Assembly: GCA_963753615.1 (NCBI GenBank)
Contig: CAVWCW010000002.1
Coordinates: 1-64,000, forward strand
Length of the DNA stretch: 64,000 nucleotides
Origin: CAVWCW01 sp963753615
GTDB taxonomy: Bacteria > Pseudomonadota > Gammaproteobacteria > Chromatiales > Chromatiaceae
Direction of reading: 5' to 3'
The position numbers were made by a program, and so were the translations under genes. Below the pieces are notes generated by a model, which worked only from the letters and a program-made list of their open reading frames with translations, did no database searches and had not been told where the DNA came from. Positions 27,874 through 37,716 of this stretch are shown one piece after another (within the stretch, counting starts at the first letter, position 1; each line of letters opens with the position of its first letter).

Positions 27874-30771
27874 CTACCTCGTCGAGGCTGATTTGCTGTT
27901 CATGTGGCAGGCCAGCGCCTGGTCCATTTCGACCAGATAGGCATTGCCCCGGGCGCTTTTGCTTTCGAGGAATGGGCGGATCTGAAACAGCCTCAGTTGC
28001 CCGTCCACAAAGCCGAATTCCACATCGGCGGCCGCGGGATGGCCGTTGTCGTCGACGATCGCGGGGAAGCGTTGGGCAGATCGTCGCGGGCGAACCGGAT
28101 CAGGCGGTCGACCTCCTGCGGCTGCAATACGCTGTCGGCGCCGCTGGCGGGCAGCTTCTCGATACCTCCGCCGGGGGCGGGCAGGCGGCGCCAGGGAGCG
28201 GTCGCGGTGGCCAGCACCCGCACCGAGCCGTCTCGAGTGTCGATGCGCAGGGATTCCGCGGCCTGACCGTCGACCGCGCCGCCGACGCCCTCGTTGATAG
28301 CGACCGACAGCACCTCCCGATCGCCGGTATCCAGGTCCTGGGTGACCAGTACGCCGGACTTGTCCGAAGCCACGGACTTCAGCAGCAGGATCGACGTGTA
28401 GACGTGTTCCGGGCTCTCCATGTGGGACTGGCGCCAGGCGAAGGCGCGGGCGGTGAACGGCGAGGCCCATACCCGGCTGATCGCCGTGAGCAGTTTGTCG
28501 AAGCCGACGACATTGGGCAGGGTCAGGTTGAGGCCGGCACCGGTAAATCCCGCCAGGTCTTCCACATTGGTGTCCGAGCGCACGAAGACCCCGGTGTCGG
28601 CGCTGCCGAAGGTCGCTCCAAGGCGCTCTTCAGGGCCGTCCGAAAAGCCGCGCTGGGTTCGGTGGCGAGGATGATCTGGTAGAGCTCGGCGCGGAAGGCC
28701 TCGGTCTCGCTGGTCCGCTCGGCGGAGCCCGGCGGCAGGCTGGCCAACGTCTGATACTGGGCGACCATCCAGTCGAAAACGCTGCGGTCTTCGCCCTGGT
28801 AGGGCCGGTCGAGCACCTCGGCCTTGAAGATGCCGAACGGGATGGCGACCCCGGGGGCCACCGCCTCGGGGAAGGCGGGCCGCAGCCCGCCCAGCTTGGC
28901 CGCCTTGGGGCCCACGCTGCGGCCCGAATCGTCGGCGCGCAGGTCGTCCAGGTCGACGAACTCGCGAACCGAAAGGTCCAGCTTGTCGAGATCGGGGCGG
29001 ATCACCACCTCGCCTGCGCCGCCACACTCGCCCAGGATGCCGGCCCAGCGGTCATCGAAGCGCGACAGTTCCACCAGTCCCGCGGGCTCACCGCCAACAC
29101 CACCCGCTCGCCGTTGTGGGCGTCGAGCTGCGGCGTCAGCGTTCATTGACCGAGACATTCGGGATACCCAGGTTGCGTGCCAGCAGCTGGACGTGGGACA
29201 GCGGGTTGCCCTCCCCGGCGGTCAGGATGCCGGCGATCGGCGGCAGGTCGGAGACGGTCTCCGGCAGCAGATAGATGCCCTTGGGGTCGAGCGATTCCAG
29301 GTGGCCAGGCTCGGGCCGGGTGTGCAGCTGACCGACGGCGATACCCGGGTTCAGGGCGTGCAAGCCGACCCCGATCTCTTCGCCAAACAGGTTGTGGCGG
29401 ACGCCGGCCGCGCGGTTGCCGTCTTGGGACAGGCCGTCGAGGTTCTGCGAGTAGAACAACAGGGGGCCACCGCGGAGCTGGTCCTGGACGAACAGCATCG
29501 CCTTGGGTTCGATCTCCGCCAGCTTCTGCATCGAATCGAAGAAGAAGAAGCGCAGATTCTGGGTAGCCCAGCCCGGGGCCCGGCCCAGGTAGCGCAGTTC
29601 GTTCAAGTAGTCGCCAAGGCGAATGTTCGGTCCCTTGAGCCTGTCCCGGCTCTCCTGCAGGGCCTCGCGTTCCCGCGCCTTGATCAACCCGGCGCCGTAG
29701 GCGGCCTCCGCCGCGGCCCCCAGAGGGCGAGGCGTTGGCTGCGGGGCATCTTCGGCAGGGTATCCCGCAGCTCGGCTCCGGCGCGGAAATGTTCGTCCTC
29801 CAGTCGCAGGCTGAGGTCCAGCACCCGCAGCCGGGCGGCGGGGGAACGGACTCGCCCGAGGGAATCCCGCAGATCGGCGAGCAGGTCGGCGGTCACCCGA
29901 TAACGGTTGGCCGCCGTGTCGTCGGCTTGCAGCCTCGTCGCGGCATCCCGCAGCATCTGCTGCAGCCAGGGGCCTACCGCTGAAGATCTTGGCATTGGCC
30001 TCCAGCACATCGGCCAGCGGCTTGGCCTGATAGAGTTGGTCGATAAGTTCCGCCAAGCTCAGGTAGCGCGCCTTGAGATCGGCGTCGCCGACCCCCGCTG
30101 CATAGTCGCGCACCCGTGCCGCGTCTCCGGCCCCCGGCGCGCCGTGGATCTTCGCCCGCAACTCGCATGAAACCCGGGTCCTTGTCGGACAGGGCGGCGG
30201 ATTCCTGGCGTACCTTTTGCGCCGATGCATTCTCCTGTCCGTGGGGGACCAGGCGAACGCCCACGCGCAGTGCAGGATAGCGGACACCTATCCACTCAGG
30301 CTGGGCGGCCAGGTACTCGAGCAGCGCGCGACCGCCCTCGCGCTCGTCTTCCTCCTGGATGGCGCCCCGGTAAAACAACGCCTGGCGCAGGATCCACCCG
30401 TCATCCGCCGCGATCAGGTAGCGCTCGATCAGCATCTGGGCGTAGTTGTCGTCGAAGCCCGGCTTCTGCGGCCAATGCCTTCGGATCGAGGCCCGCATAG
30501 AGGTTGGCGATTATGTAACCCTGGTCCCGCAGTTTCTTGGTGCGGTCGCTCCACTCGCCGTGCTGGTGGCCTCCGCCGCGCTCTGGCAGGGATAGGGTTT
30601 CGGGGGGTGTACGCTGCCATCATTGCAGAACCAGCGCAGGCGCGAGAACGGGCCCCGTGGTGCCTCCTTCATCTCCTGTACCCATTGGCGATCCCGGTCC
30701 TGGTCTTCGGACTGGGCCAGCGGGGCGGCGAGCAAGAGCGATAGCGCAAGAGGCAGGATCAGGCGTCGCAT
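27874..30771 (-). CDS. Exported dikinase-like protein: swivelling His domain plus PPDK-type ATP-grasp domain, frameshifted
   Basis: About 960 residues when repaired. It begins at ATG 30771 with a signal peptide (LILPLALSLLLAAPLAQSE), so the product should be periplasmic. After a long alpha-helical region comes the phosphohistidine swivel domain at about 29,170-29,250: 'GEGNPLSHVQLLARNLGIPN', where His of L-S-H-V would carry the phosphate. The PEP/pyruvate-binding ATP-grasp domain follows ('VGPKAAKLGGLRPAFPEAV', 'GVFVRSDTNVEDLAGFTGAG', 'FGFVDGQLRLFQIRPFLESK'). This order, His domain before the ATP-grasp domain, is that of alpha-glucan water dikinases and not of PPDK or PEP synthase; no PEP-binding TIM barrel is present. 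Breaks near 30,570, 30,470, 30,170, 29,980, 29,730, 29,100, 28,620 and 28,070 look like sequence errors. The acceptor substrate is unknown. Confidence 0.65.
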
Positions 30772-30977
30772 TCATTTCTCCAATCTCGTAACCGGGGGCC
30801 TGAGATTAACACCCCCGACGGGGTCATGCTACGCTTGACCGGGATCGCCCCCCTGCTCTCCCTGAACTCGCTGGATGGGTTGAAAATAATGGCTCTCACT
30901 GGCCTCTCCGTCGCTGCGCTGGCCCGCGGCCGCTCGCCTGCGAGCTTGCATAGATCGGGAAGCCGCTGGGGCTGGCC
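30772..30977. promoter_or_regulatory. Divergent intergenic region
   Basis: About 206 bp between the start of the dikinase-like gene (-) and the symporter fusion (+) must hold both promoters. No convincing -35/-10 pair or operator stands out. A G/C-rich stretch near 30,800-30,835 could form a weak hairpin. Confidence 0.25.
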
Positions 30978-33170
30978 TTGACGGCAACAGGAATCTTGGG
31001 TTTTTTGGCGAGGTCGAGCCTGTCGGCCCGCATCCTGATCGCCTTGGGGCTCGGGGTGGCGACCGGGCTGTTCCTCGGTGAACTGGCGCAGCCGTTGGAG
31101 GTGCTTTCCGGGGCCTATATCCGCCTGATGCAGATGACGGTGGTGCCCTACATGGCGGTCGCCCTGATCGTCGGCTTGGGTCAGCTGACCCTGAATCAGG
31201 CCAAGTTGTTGGCGACTCGGGGCCTGCTGCTGATGTTGCTGTTCTGGGGCATTGCCTTCGTCATCCTGTTTTTGATGCCGATGAGTCTGCCCGAACTGCG
31301 CTCGGCTTCCTTCTACAGTTCCACTTTGATCGAGCCCAAGGCCGTGTTCGATTTCGTTGGGCTCTATATCCCGGCCAACCCGTTTCACGCGTTGGCCAAT
31401 AACGTCGTTCCCGCCGTCGTATTATTCAGTGCCTCGATCGGTATCGCCCTGATCGGCATCGACAACAAGGCTGCGTTTATGTCAGGACTCCAGACCTTTC
31501 TGGAGGCGCTGACGCGAGTGGCCAAGTTTATCGTGAGCCTGACGCCGGTGGGGGTGTTCGCTATCGCCGCGGTTACCGCCGGCACCATGACGTTCGAAGA
31601 ATTTGCGCGACTGCAGGCCTACTTCGTTATTTTTATCGTTGCCGCGCTGTTGCTCACCTTCTGGATCCTGCCTGCCCTGATATCCGCGCTGACGCCGTTT
31701 CGCTACAAGGACGTGCTTCGAATCTCCAAGGATGCACTGCTCACGGCCTTTCTCACCCAGAACCTGTTCATCGTGGTGCCCATCCTGGTCGAACGCAGCA
31801 AGGCTCTGCTGGAAGCCTATAACGCGCGGACGCAGGATACCGACAAGCTGGTGGATATCATTATCCCGGTGACTTTCAATTTCCCCAGTGTCGGGAAACT
31901 GATGACCCTGTTGTTCATCCCTTTCACCGCCTGGATGGCCGGCAGCGCGCTGGGGCCATACGACTATCCGAGGCTCTTTCTGCTCGGCCTCGCCAGCTAT
32001 TTCGCCAAGGCCCAAACCGCATTGCCTTTCCTGATGGACCAGTTCGAGATTCCTCAGGACTTGTTTCAGCTGTATATCCCGACCAGTATCGTCACCGGCA
32101 AGTTCGACACCCTGGTTTCGGCGGTCAATCTGCTGGCGTTCAGCCTGATCGGGATTGCCGCCCTGAGCGGTTCCCTGGTGTTCAGGCCGACGTTGATTCT
32201 GCGTTATCTCCTCATCTCGGCGCTGGTATTGTTCCTCAGCGTCACGGCAACCGGCGGTCTGCTAACGATGATCACCGACACCGACTTCAAACAGGGCGAA
32301 CAACTGCTGCACATGCGGCTCGCCGCTCAGCCGGTACCCATGCTGGTGCATCGATCGGATCCCGGAAACCTGCAGGTTCCGGAGCAACCTGGGTTGCTGG
32401 GCATACGGGATATCAAGCGGCGGGGTAGTTTGAGGGTGGGTTATGTGCCGGGCAGATATCCGTTTTCCTTCTATAATGCCGCCGACGAACTGGTGGGATT
32501 CGACATCGAAATCACCAACCAGCTGGCCAGAGATCTGGGGGTCGAGTTGGAGTTCGTCCCGATAGTCTGGAACGAGTTAGGGAAGAAACTGGACGCGGGA
32601 ATCATCGATCTGGTGCCTACGCTCCCCTACCTGCCGGCGTTATTGGAGCTGGTGGACTATTCCGAACCGGTGATGACGGTGACCGCGGGCTTTATCGTCA
32701 AAGACCGTCGCCGTCACGATTTCGCCACCCTGGACGCGCTGAGTACGCAGCGCCAGATCAAGGTCGGCATTGCCGCCAATCCGGCGTTCGTAGAGCAGCA
32801 ACTACAGGCTTGGCTTCCAGGTGTCGAGTTCGAGGTGGTCGAGCTGAACTCGCCGGACGAGTTCTTCGCCTCGAACGGCCAAGGCCTCGATGCGCTGATC
32901 TCCACGGCGGAAATCGGCACCGCATTCACATTGCTCCACCCCGAATATGCGGTTGTCGTTCCCGAGCCGACACTTTGGCGCCTGCCTCAGGGTTTCGCCA
33001 CGGCCAGGGGCAATCGCGAGCTGTCGAAGTACTTGGATGGGTGGGTCCTGGGGCATCAGCAAAGGGGCACCTTTCAGCGGGCCTACGATCATTGGGTCCT
33101 CGGAGAAGGCGCCAAGACCAAGACCCCGCGCTGGTCGGTGGTGCGGGATATCCTGCATTGGGTCGATTAG
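30978..33170 (+). CDS. Dicarboxylate/amino-acid:cation symporter fused to a solute-binding domain
   Basis: One intact frame of 730 residues, start TTG 30978. Residues about 1-430 are a DAACS/SDF-type sodium or proton symporter: 'IRLMQMTVVPYMAVALIVGL', 'ANPFHALANNVVPAVVLFS', 'FIVSLTPVGVFAIAAVTAG' and 'TDKLVDIIIPVTFNFPSVGK' match hairpin and substrate regions of that family. A short periplasmic linker leads to residues about 455-715, a family 3 periplasmic binding domain ('RGSLRVGYVPGRYPFSFYN', 'ELVGFDIEITNQLARDLGVE', 'GIIDLVPTLPYLPALLELVD'). Such binding domains normally serve ABC transporters. The fusion would tether a ligand receptor to a secondary carrier at the outer face of the inner membrane. 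The substrate is probably an acidic or polar amino acid by family. Confidence 0.8.
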   Translation: MTATGILGFLARSSLSARILIALGLGVATGLFLGELAQPLEVLSGAYIRLMQMTVVPYMAVALIVGLGQLTLNQAKLLATRGLLLMLLFWGIAFVILFLMPMSLPELRSASFYSSTLIEPKAVFDFVGLYIPANPFHALANNVVPAVVLFSASIGIALIGIDNKAAFMSGLQTFLEALTRVAKFIVSLTPVGVFAIAAVTAGTMTFEEFARLQAYFVIFIVAALLLTFWILPALISALTPFRYKDVLRISKDALLTAFLTQNLFIVVPILVERSKALLEAYNARTQDTDKLVDIIIPVTFNFPSVGKLMTLLFIPFTAWMAGSALGPYDYPRLFLLGLASYFAKAQTALPFLMDQFEIPQDLFQLYIPTSIVTGKFDTLVSAVNLLAFSLIGIAALSGSLVFRPTLILRYLLISALVLFLSVTATGGLLTMITDTDFKQGEQLLHMRLAAQPVPMLVHRSDPGNLQVPEQPGLLGIRDIKRRGSLRVGYVPGRYPFSFYNAADELVGFDIEITNQLARDLGVELEFVPIVWNELGKKLDAGIIDLVPTLPYLPALLELVDYSEPVMTVTAGFIVKDRRRHDFATLDALSTQRQIKVGIAANPAFVEQQLQAWLPGVEFEVVELNSPDEFFASNGQGLDALISTAEIGTAFTLLHPEYAVVVPEPTLWRLPQGFATARGNRELSKYLDGWVLGHQQRGTFQRAYDHWVLGEGAKTKTPRWSVVRDILHWVD

Positions 33171-33296
33171 CGATATTCTGAAACCAACCAGCCTGCTTCG
33201 CGGTCCACCCACGGCTCGCGAAACAGCGCTTATGGCCTGCTACCGGTGCAGCTGCTACATTGTCGGCTTGGGCAAAGCAACTCTTAGGCGTGCAGC

Positions 33297-34944
33297 ATGA
33301 ATCGGCCGTGGTTCGGCACAGCTTTCCTATCAAGAGGGGTTCGGTCCCCGGTTTTGCCGCGGCCGAGGGTGAAGTCGCGACGCTTGGCGCTGCGACCCGA
33401 CGTCTGGTTTGGGTTGCTGTTGATCCTGCTCGCTACCGGCTGCACCAGCCTGCCCGAGAACGTCGAGCGGCCGGGCTCGCTGGCCATTGCGGACACCGCG
33501 GACACCCGTCTCGGCCAAGCGGTGCAGCGGCATGCCGAAGCCCACTCGGATCAGACCGGCTTTCGGCTGCTGGGCAATGGCTTGGACGCCTTCGTCGCGC
33601 GCGCGGTGCTGGCCCAGTCCGCGGATCGCAGCATCGACGCCCAGTACTACCTGCTGCACGACGACATGGCCGGCGCCTTGTTCGTCGACCAGTTGCTGCG
33701 GGCGGCGGACCGCGGGGTGCGGGTGCGGTTGCTGGTGGACGACATGGATCTGGCGGAGCGCGACCAGGGCGCCGCCGCCCTGGATGCCCATCCGAATATG
33801 GAAGTGCGCCTGTTCAACCCCTTCAGCCGCAAGTCCGGGCGCGGGCTGCAGTTGTTGACGCGCTTCGGAGACGTGACTCGGCGCATGCACAACAAGTCTT
33901 TCACCGCTGACAATCAGGTCAGCATCCTGGGTGGGCGCAATATCGGCAACGAGTATTTCGACGCCGATCCCGAGCTGCAGTTCAGCGACTTGGACGTGAT
34001 GGTGGTCGGCCCTTTGGTCCAGGAGGTTTCCTCTTCCTTCGATCGCTACTGGAACAGCGAGCTGGCCTACCCTGCCTTGTCGCTGGTGGATGTCCCGCCC
34101 AGCGCCGAGCAGGTCGAGGTCGGCCGGCAAGCGTTCAGGGAGCGGGTGGAGGCCTACCTGGAGTCGCCCTATCTGCAGTCGTTGCGGGAGTCGGATCTGT
34201 CGGACCAGTTGCGCCGGGGGGCGGTGGAGTTTCAATGGGGTCGCGGCGAGGTGGTGGCGGACGCCCCGGAGAAGCTCCTGGAATGATCGCGATCAACTGC
34301 GGTACCACCTGGCCCCTAGCTTGCAGCCTTACTTCCAAGGGGTGCAGGAAGAGCTGATCATCTTTTCGCCCTATTTCGTGCCCGGAAAGAAGGGCACCGC
34401 GTTCTTTCAGGACCTGAGCGAGCGCGGGGTGCGGGTGCGGATTCTGACCAACTCTCTGGCCTCCACCGACGTCTCCGTCGTGCATGCCGGTTACGCCAAA
34501 TACCGCAAGGACCTGCTGCGCTCCGGGGTCGAGCTGTACGAGGTCGACAAGCAGCTCAGCAAGGCCGAGCGCAAGGAAAAACGCGGCGCCCACGGATCTT
34601 CCAAGGCCAGCCTGCACGCCAAGACTTTCGTCTTTGACCGCCGATGGGTGTTCATCGGCTCGCTCAATCTGGATCCGCGCTCGATAACCGAGAATACCGA
34701 GATCGGTGTGGTGCTGGAATCGGAAGCACTGGGGGCGGGCATGGGAGCGTTTTTCGACCAGAATATCGACCAGGTCGCCTTTCGCCTGGAGCTGGCGCAA
34801 GACGAGGACGGACGCGAGCGCATCCTTTGGCACCGGACCCAAGGCGAACAACCGGGGCTCTATGAGGTCGATCCGCATACGGGCTTCTGGCGCCGGTTCG
34901 GGATCGGTCTGATGGGCCTGTTGCCGGTGGAATCGCAACTCTAG
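33297..34944 (+). CDS. Phospholipase D family lipoprotein, one frameshift
   Basis: It starts at ATG 33297 with a lipoprotein-type signal ending LLATGC (lipobox L-A-T-G-C) at about residue 50. It carries two PLD catalytic repeats: HNKSFTADNQ near residue 198 and, after a frameshift near 34,272, HAKTFVFDRRWVFIGSLNLD near base 34,618. 'DAQYYLLHDDMAGALFVDQL' and 'YFVPGKKGTAFFQDLSERGV' are further family blocks. Members include cardiolipin synthase C-like and secreted PLD-like proteins, which transfer or hydrolyse phosphatidyl groups; the lipobox places it on the envelope. The frameshift (one base missing at GGAATG) is likely an error since the second frame continues to a normal stop. Confidence 0.8.
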
Positions 34945-35346
34945 GAGCCTGTGGGGTTATGGATGATCTACTGCGGCGGCAGGGAATCGGCCTATTTCCC
35001 CGCGCATTTTCGCTAAATAGTCACCACTATTCGCCTCAAATGACGGAAAACATGGACTCGACTCCCCACTCGCCTCGCTACGACCCCCCTAATCCGACCG
35101 CCTCCTAGGCGGTCGCCTGGAGGCCGCCCGCCCTCCTGCGGTCAAAGCCAATCGGCGGCGGTGTAGATCATCGTAATCCGGTGGCTAATTATCTCGACCC
35201 CGGCGGCGAACCCGGGCAAGCTGGTGCCGTCGGTTCACCCGGCTGCCAGCGCGCCCCTGCCCTGACTCAACCGGCAGCGCCCCGCCCGGCTGGCCCCCGG
35301 GGCGCCATGTGTTAGGCTGGCGGCGATTCCACAGCGAGGCGCAACC
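34945..35346. other. Non-coding interval before the glutaminase gene
   Basis: About 400 bases with no supported gene. It contains one perfect hairpin at 35,095-35,115 (CGACCGCCT, loop CCT, AGGCGGTCG), possibly a weak terminator for the PLD gene. The glutaminase promoter should lie in the last 150 bases, but no clear -35/-10 pair is seen. Confidence 0.4.
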
Positions 35347-36441
35347 ATGAAACTTTACCCAACGTCGATCATTTTTCTGTCGGCATGTCTGGCACTCAGT
35401 TCCGCAATTGCCCGCGAGAATGCCCCCGGTCCTGCCGGGTTGCCGACTCCCCCCGCCCCCACTGCCGGTCCTGCCCCGGCCGCCGCGGCGGTCGATATCG
35501 AAGCCCTGCGGCGGGAGGTGGAGGCGGTGGTGGCCGGCTTGCAGTCCAACCGCGAGGGCGAGGTCTATTCCGGGGCCGTGGAAGGCACCGACCCGGACGA
35601 TCTGGCAATTGCGGTGGCCCTGGTGGACGGGCGCACCTTCGGCGTCGGCAAGGCGGAGGTCCGATTCCCCCTGATGTCGATCTCAAAACCCTTCACCTAT
35701 GCCCTGGCGCTGGAACAGCGCGGCCCCGACTTCATGCTGGAGCGGATCGGCGTCAGCGCCACCGGCTTGCCCTATAACTCGGTGACCGCCGGCGCGGTGC
35801 GCGCGAACTCGGCCCAGAACCCCATGGTCAACGCCGGGGCGATCGCGACCCACAGCTATATCCTGGGCGAGTCGCCGTCGGACAAGATCGGTGCCGTGGT
35901 CGAACTGTACTCGCAGATGGCCAATCGGTCCCTGGCCATCGAGGAGGACTGGCGCGCCGTGCCGCGGGCCCTGACCTATACCCTCGCCTATCAGATGCAG
36001 ACGGCGGGCCGCCTGGAGGGCGACGTGGACGACGTCACTAACCGCTACCTGGAGGCCTGTATCGTGTCGGTCGGTGTCGATGAGCTGGCGCAGATGGGCG
36101 CGACCCTGGCCAACGGCGGGGTGCAGCCGGTGAGCGGCCGTCGGGTGCTGTCCGCGGCCACCGCGCGCACCGTGCTCTCGGCTATGGTGATCGCCGGGAT
36201 GTACGAGGACAGCGGGCGCTGGTGGACCCAGGTCGGGCTGCCGGCCAAGAGCGGGGTCAGCGGCAATATCGTCGCCGTCGTCCCGGGCTGGGGGGCCATC
36301 GTCGCCTACTCGCCCCGGCTGGATGCCGCCGGAAACAGCGTGCGCGGCGCTATCGCCATCCGCCAGTTGGCGGATCGCTGGCGGTTGCACTCTATCGACC
36401 GCCTGTTGTCCCAGACCCGGAGGGCTGCAACGGCGCCGTGA
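35347..36441 (+). CDS. glsA: Glutaminase A family enzyme, exported
   Basis: Protein of 364 residues that hydrolyses L-glutamine to glutamate and ammonia. The serine-dependent beta-lactamase-like fold is marked by S-I-S-K (in 'FPLMSISKPFTYALALEQRG'), 'QNPMVNAGAIATHSYI', 'VTNRYLEACIVSVGVDELAQ', 'MATLANGG'-like block 'MGATLANGGVQPVSGRRVLS', and 'GLPAKSGVSGNIVAVVPGWG' near the end. Unlike most bacterial GlsA it carries an N-terminal signal peptide (IIFLSACLALSSAIA) and a Pro/Ala-rich linker, so it should act in the periplasm. Its stop overlaps the GTG start of a porin (GTGA), which suggests coupled uptake and use of glutamine or peptides. Confidence 0.85.
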   Translation: MKLYPTSIIFLSACLALSSAIARENAPGPAGLPTPPAPTAGPAPAAAAVDIEALRREVEAVVAGLQSNREGEVYSGAVEGTDPDDLAIAVALVDGRTFGVGKAEVRFPLMSISKPFTYALALEQRGPDFMLERIGVSATGLPYNSVTAGAVRANSAQNPMVNAGAIATHSYILGESPSDKIGAVVELYSQMANRSLAIEEDWRAVPRALTYTLAYQMQTAGRLEGDVDDVTNRYLEACIVSVGVDELAQMGATLANGGVQPVSGRRVLSAATARTVLSAMVIAGMYEDSGRWWTQVGLPAKSGVSGNIVAVVPGWGAIVAYSPRLDAAGNSVRGAIAIRQLADRWRLHSIDRLLSQTRRAATAP

Positions 36442-37697
36442 ATCCGGGGCGCGCAGCGCGGGGCCGGGGCGCCTTGCTGGCCACCCTGCTGGCGGCGTTG
36501 GGCTCGCCGGCGGCTGCCGAGGGGCCCGGCGCCGAGACGGAGGGCCAGGAAGCGGCCCGCGTCCGCGAGCAGGCCGCCGAAGAGGACCCGATCACCCAGC
36601 AGCAGGAGCAGGCCCGAGTCGAGGCCGAGACCGCCCCGCCCGAGCCGGCGCCGGCCCAGCCCAACGAATTCGACCTCTACGGCAGCTTGCGGGTGCGTTA
36701 CCGCGGCGAGGCGGGAGATTCGGCGTTCAGCGATGGCGGATCACGCATCGGTGTTCAGGGGCGCTATCAGCTGCTGCCGAGAAAGTGGCTGTTCGCCCGC
36801 GCCGAGGCCGGGTTCAACCTGCTCGACGAGTTCGACGCCCTGGTCAATCCGGGGGCCAACGGCCCCGACGAGGGCCGCGGCGATACCCTGTTTCGCCGTT
36901 TGCTGTACCTCGGCTACGAATCCCCGAACCTGTTCCTGGTATTCGGCAAGACCTGGTCTGTGTATTACAAGGTGAGTAGTTTCACCGACCGCTTCGCCGG
37001 CACCGGCGGCCAGGCCAGCGGCACCTACAATGCCGGCACCGATGGCGGGTACACTGGCACCGGCCGGGCCGAGCAGGCCCTGCAGAGTCGGCTGCTGGTC
37101 GACTTCCTCCCGGAGTCCTGGGGCATTGCGCCCTTCAGCCTGAATATCCAGCTCCAGGACCGGCGGCCGATACCCCAGGTCGACGGCGAGCATTACGGGC
37201 ATGCCGTGGGATTGAGCGCGATGCTGGCGACCCGGGCCAACTTTTCCCTGGGGCTGGCCTACAATCAGGCGTTTGTGCCCGATCCGGACCTGCCGGCGCT
37301 CCAGGATGTGGGCATCGACGGCGATGCCCGGGCCCTGGCCCTGGGTGCGCGCTGGTTCGACGATGACTGGTATCTGGCCAGTGTCGCCAGCCGCCTCTAC
37401 AACCACGAGGCCACCGACGAAGGCAACTATTTCGATGCCTGGGGTTGGGAGGTCTATGCCCAGTACCGCGTGCGCGGCAACTGGTGGGTCACCGGCGGCT
37501 GGAATCTCCTGCGCCCGGACGCCGATCAGGACCTGGCCGGCGACTATCGGATTCGATTCGGGGTACTGGGGCTGCGTTATGCGCTCAAGGATTTCGACCG
37601 CTATGTGTATGCCAATCTGCGCAGCGAGGGCAGCCGCAACCAGGACGGCAGCGGCCCCGGCAACGTGCTGACGGTCGGGGTACGCTGGAATTTCTGA
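36438..37697 (+). CDS. Outer-membrane porin
   Basis: 419 residues from GTG 36438, overlapping the glutaminase stop by 4 bp. A signal peptide (ALLATLLAALGSPAAAEG) is followed by a Glu/Gln/Ala-rich segment of about 55 residues that may form a coiled coil, then a 16-strand-like barrel beginning 'EFDLYGSLRVRYRGEAGDSA' and ending 'NVLTVGVRWNF' with the terminal Phe needed for BAM-mediated insertion. 'YLGYESPNLFLVFGKTWSVY' and 'LNIQLQDRRPIPQVDGEHYG' resemble proteobacterial general porins. The coiled-coil-like N terminus is an extra feature, perhaps a tether to peptidoglycan. Substrate selectivity cannot be told. Confidence 0.8.
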   Translation: MNPGRAARGRGALLATLLAALGSPAAAEGPGAETEGQEAARVREQAAEEDPITQQQEQARVEAETAPPEPAPAQPNEFDLYGSLRVRYRGEAGDSAFSDGGSRIGVQGRYQLLPRKWLFARAEAGFNLLDEFDALVNPGANGPDEGRGDTLFRRLLYLGYESPNLFLVFGKTWSVYYKVSSFTDRFAGTGGQASGTYNAGTDGGYTGTGRAEQALQSRLLVDFLPESWGIAPFSLNIQLQDRRPIPQVDGEHYGHAVGLSAMLATRANFSLGLAYNQAFVPDPDLPALQDVGIDGDARALALGARWFDDDWYLASVASRLYNHEATDEGNYFDAWGWEVYAQYRVRGNWWVTGGWNLLRPDADQDLAGDYRIRFGVLGLRYALKDFDRYVYANLRSEGSRNQDGSGPGNVLTVGVRWNF

Positions 37698-37716
37698 GCC
37701 GCTCCCTGGTGCGCTT

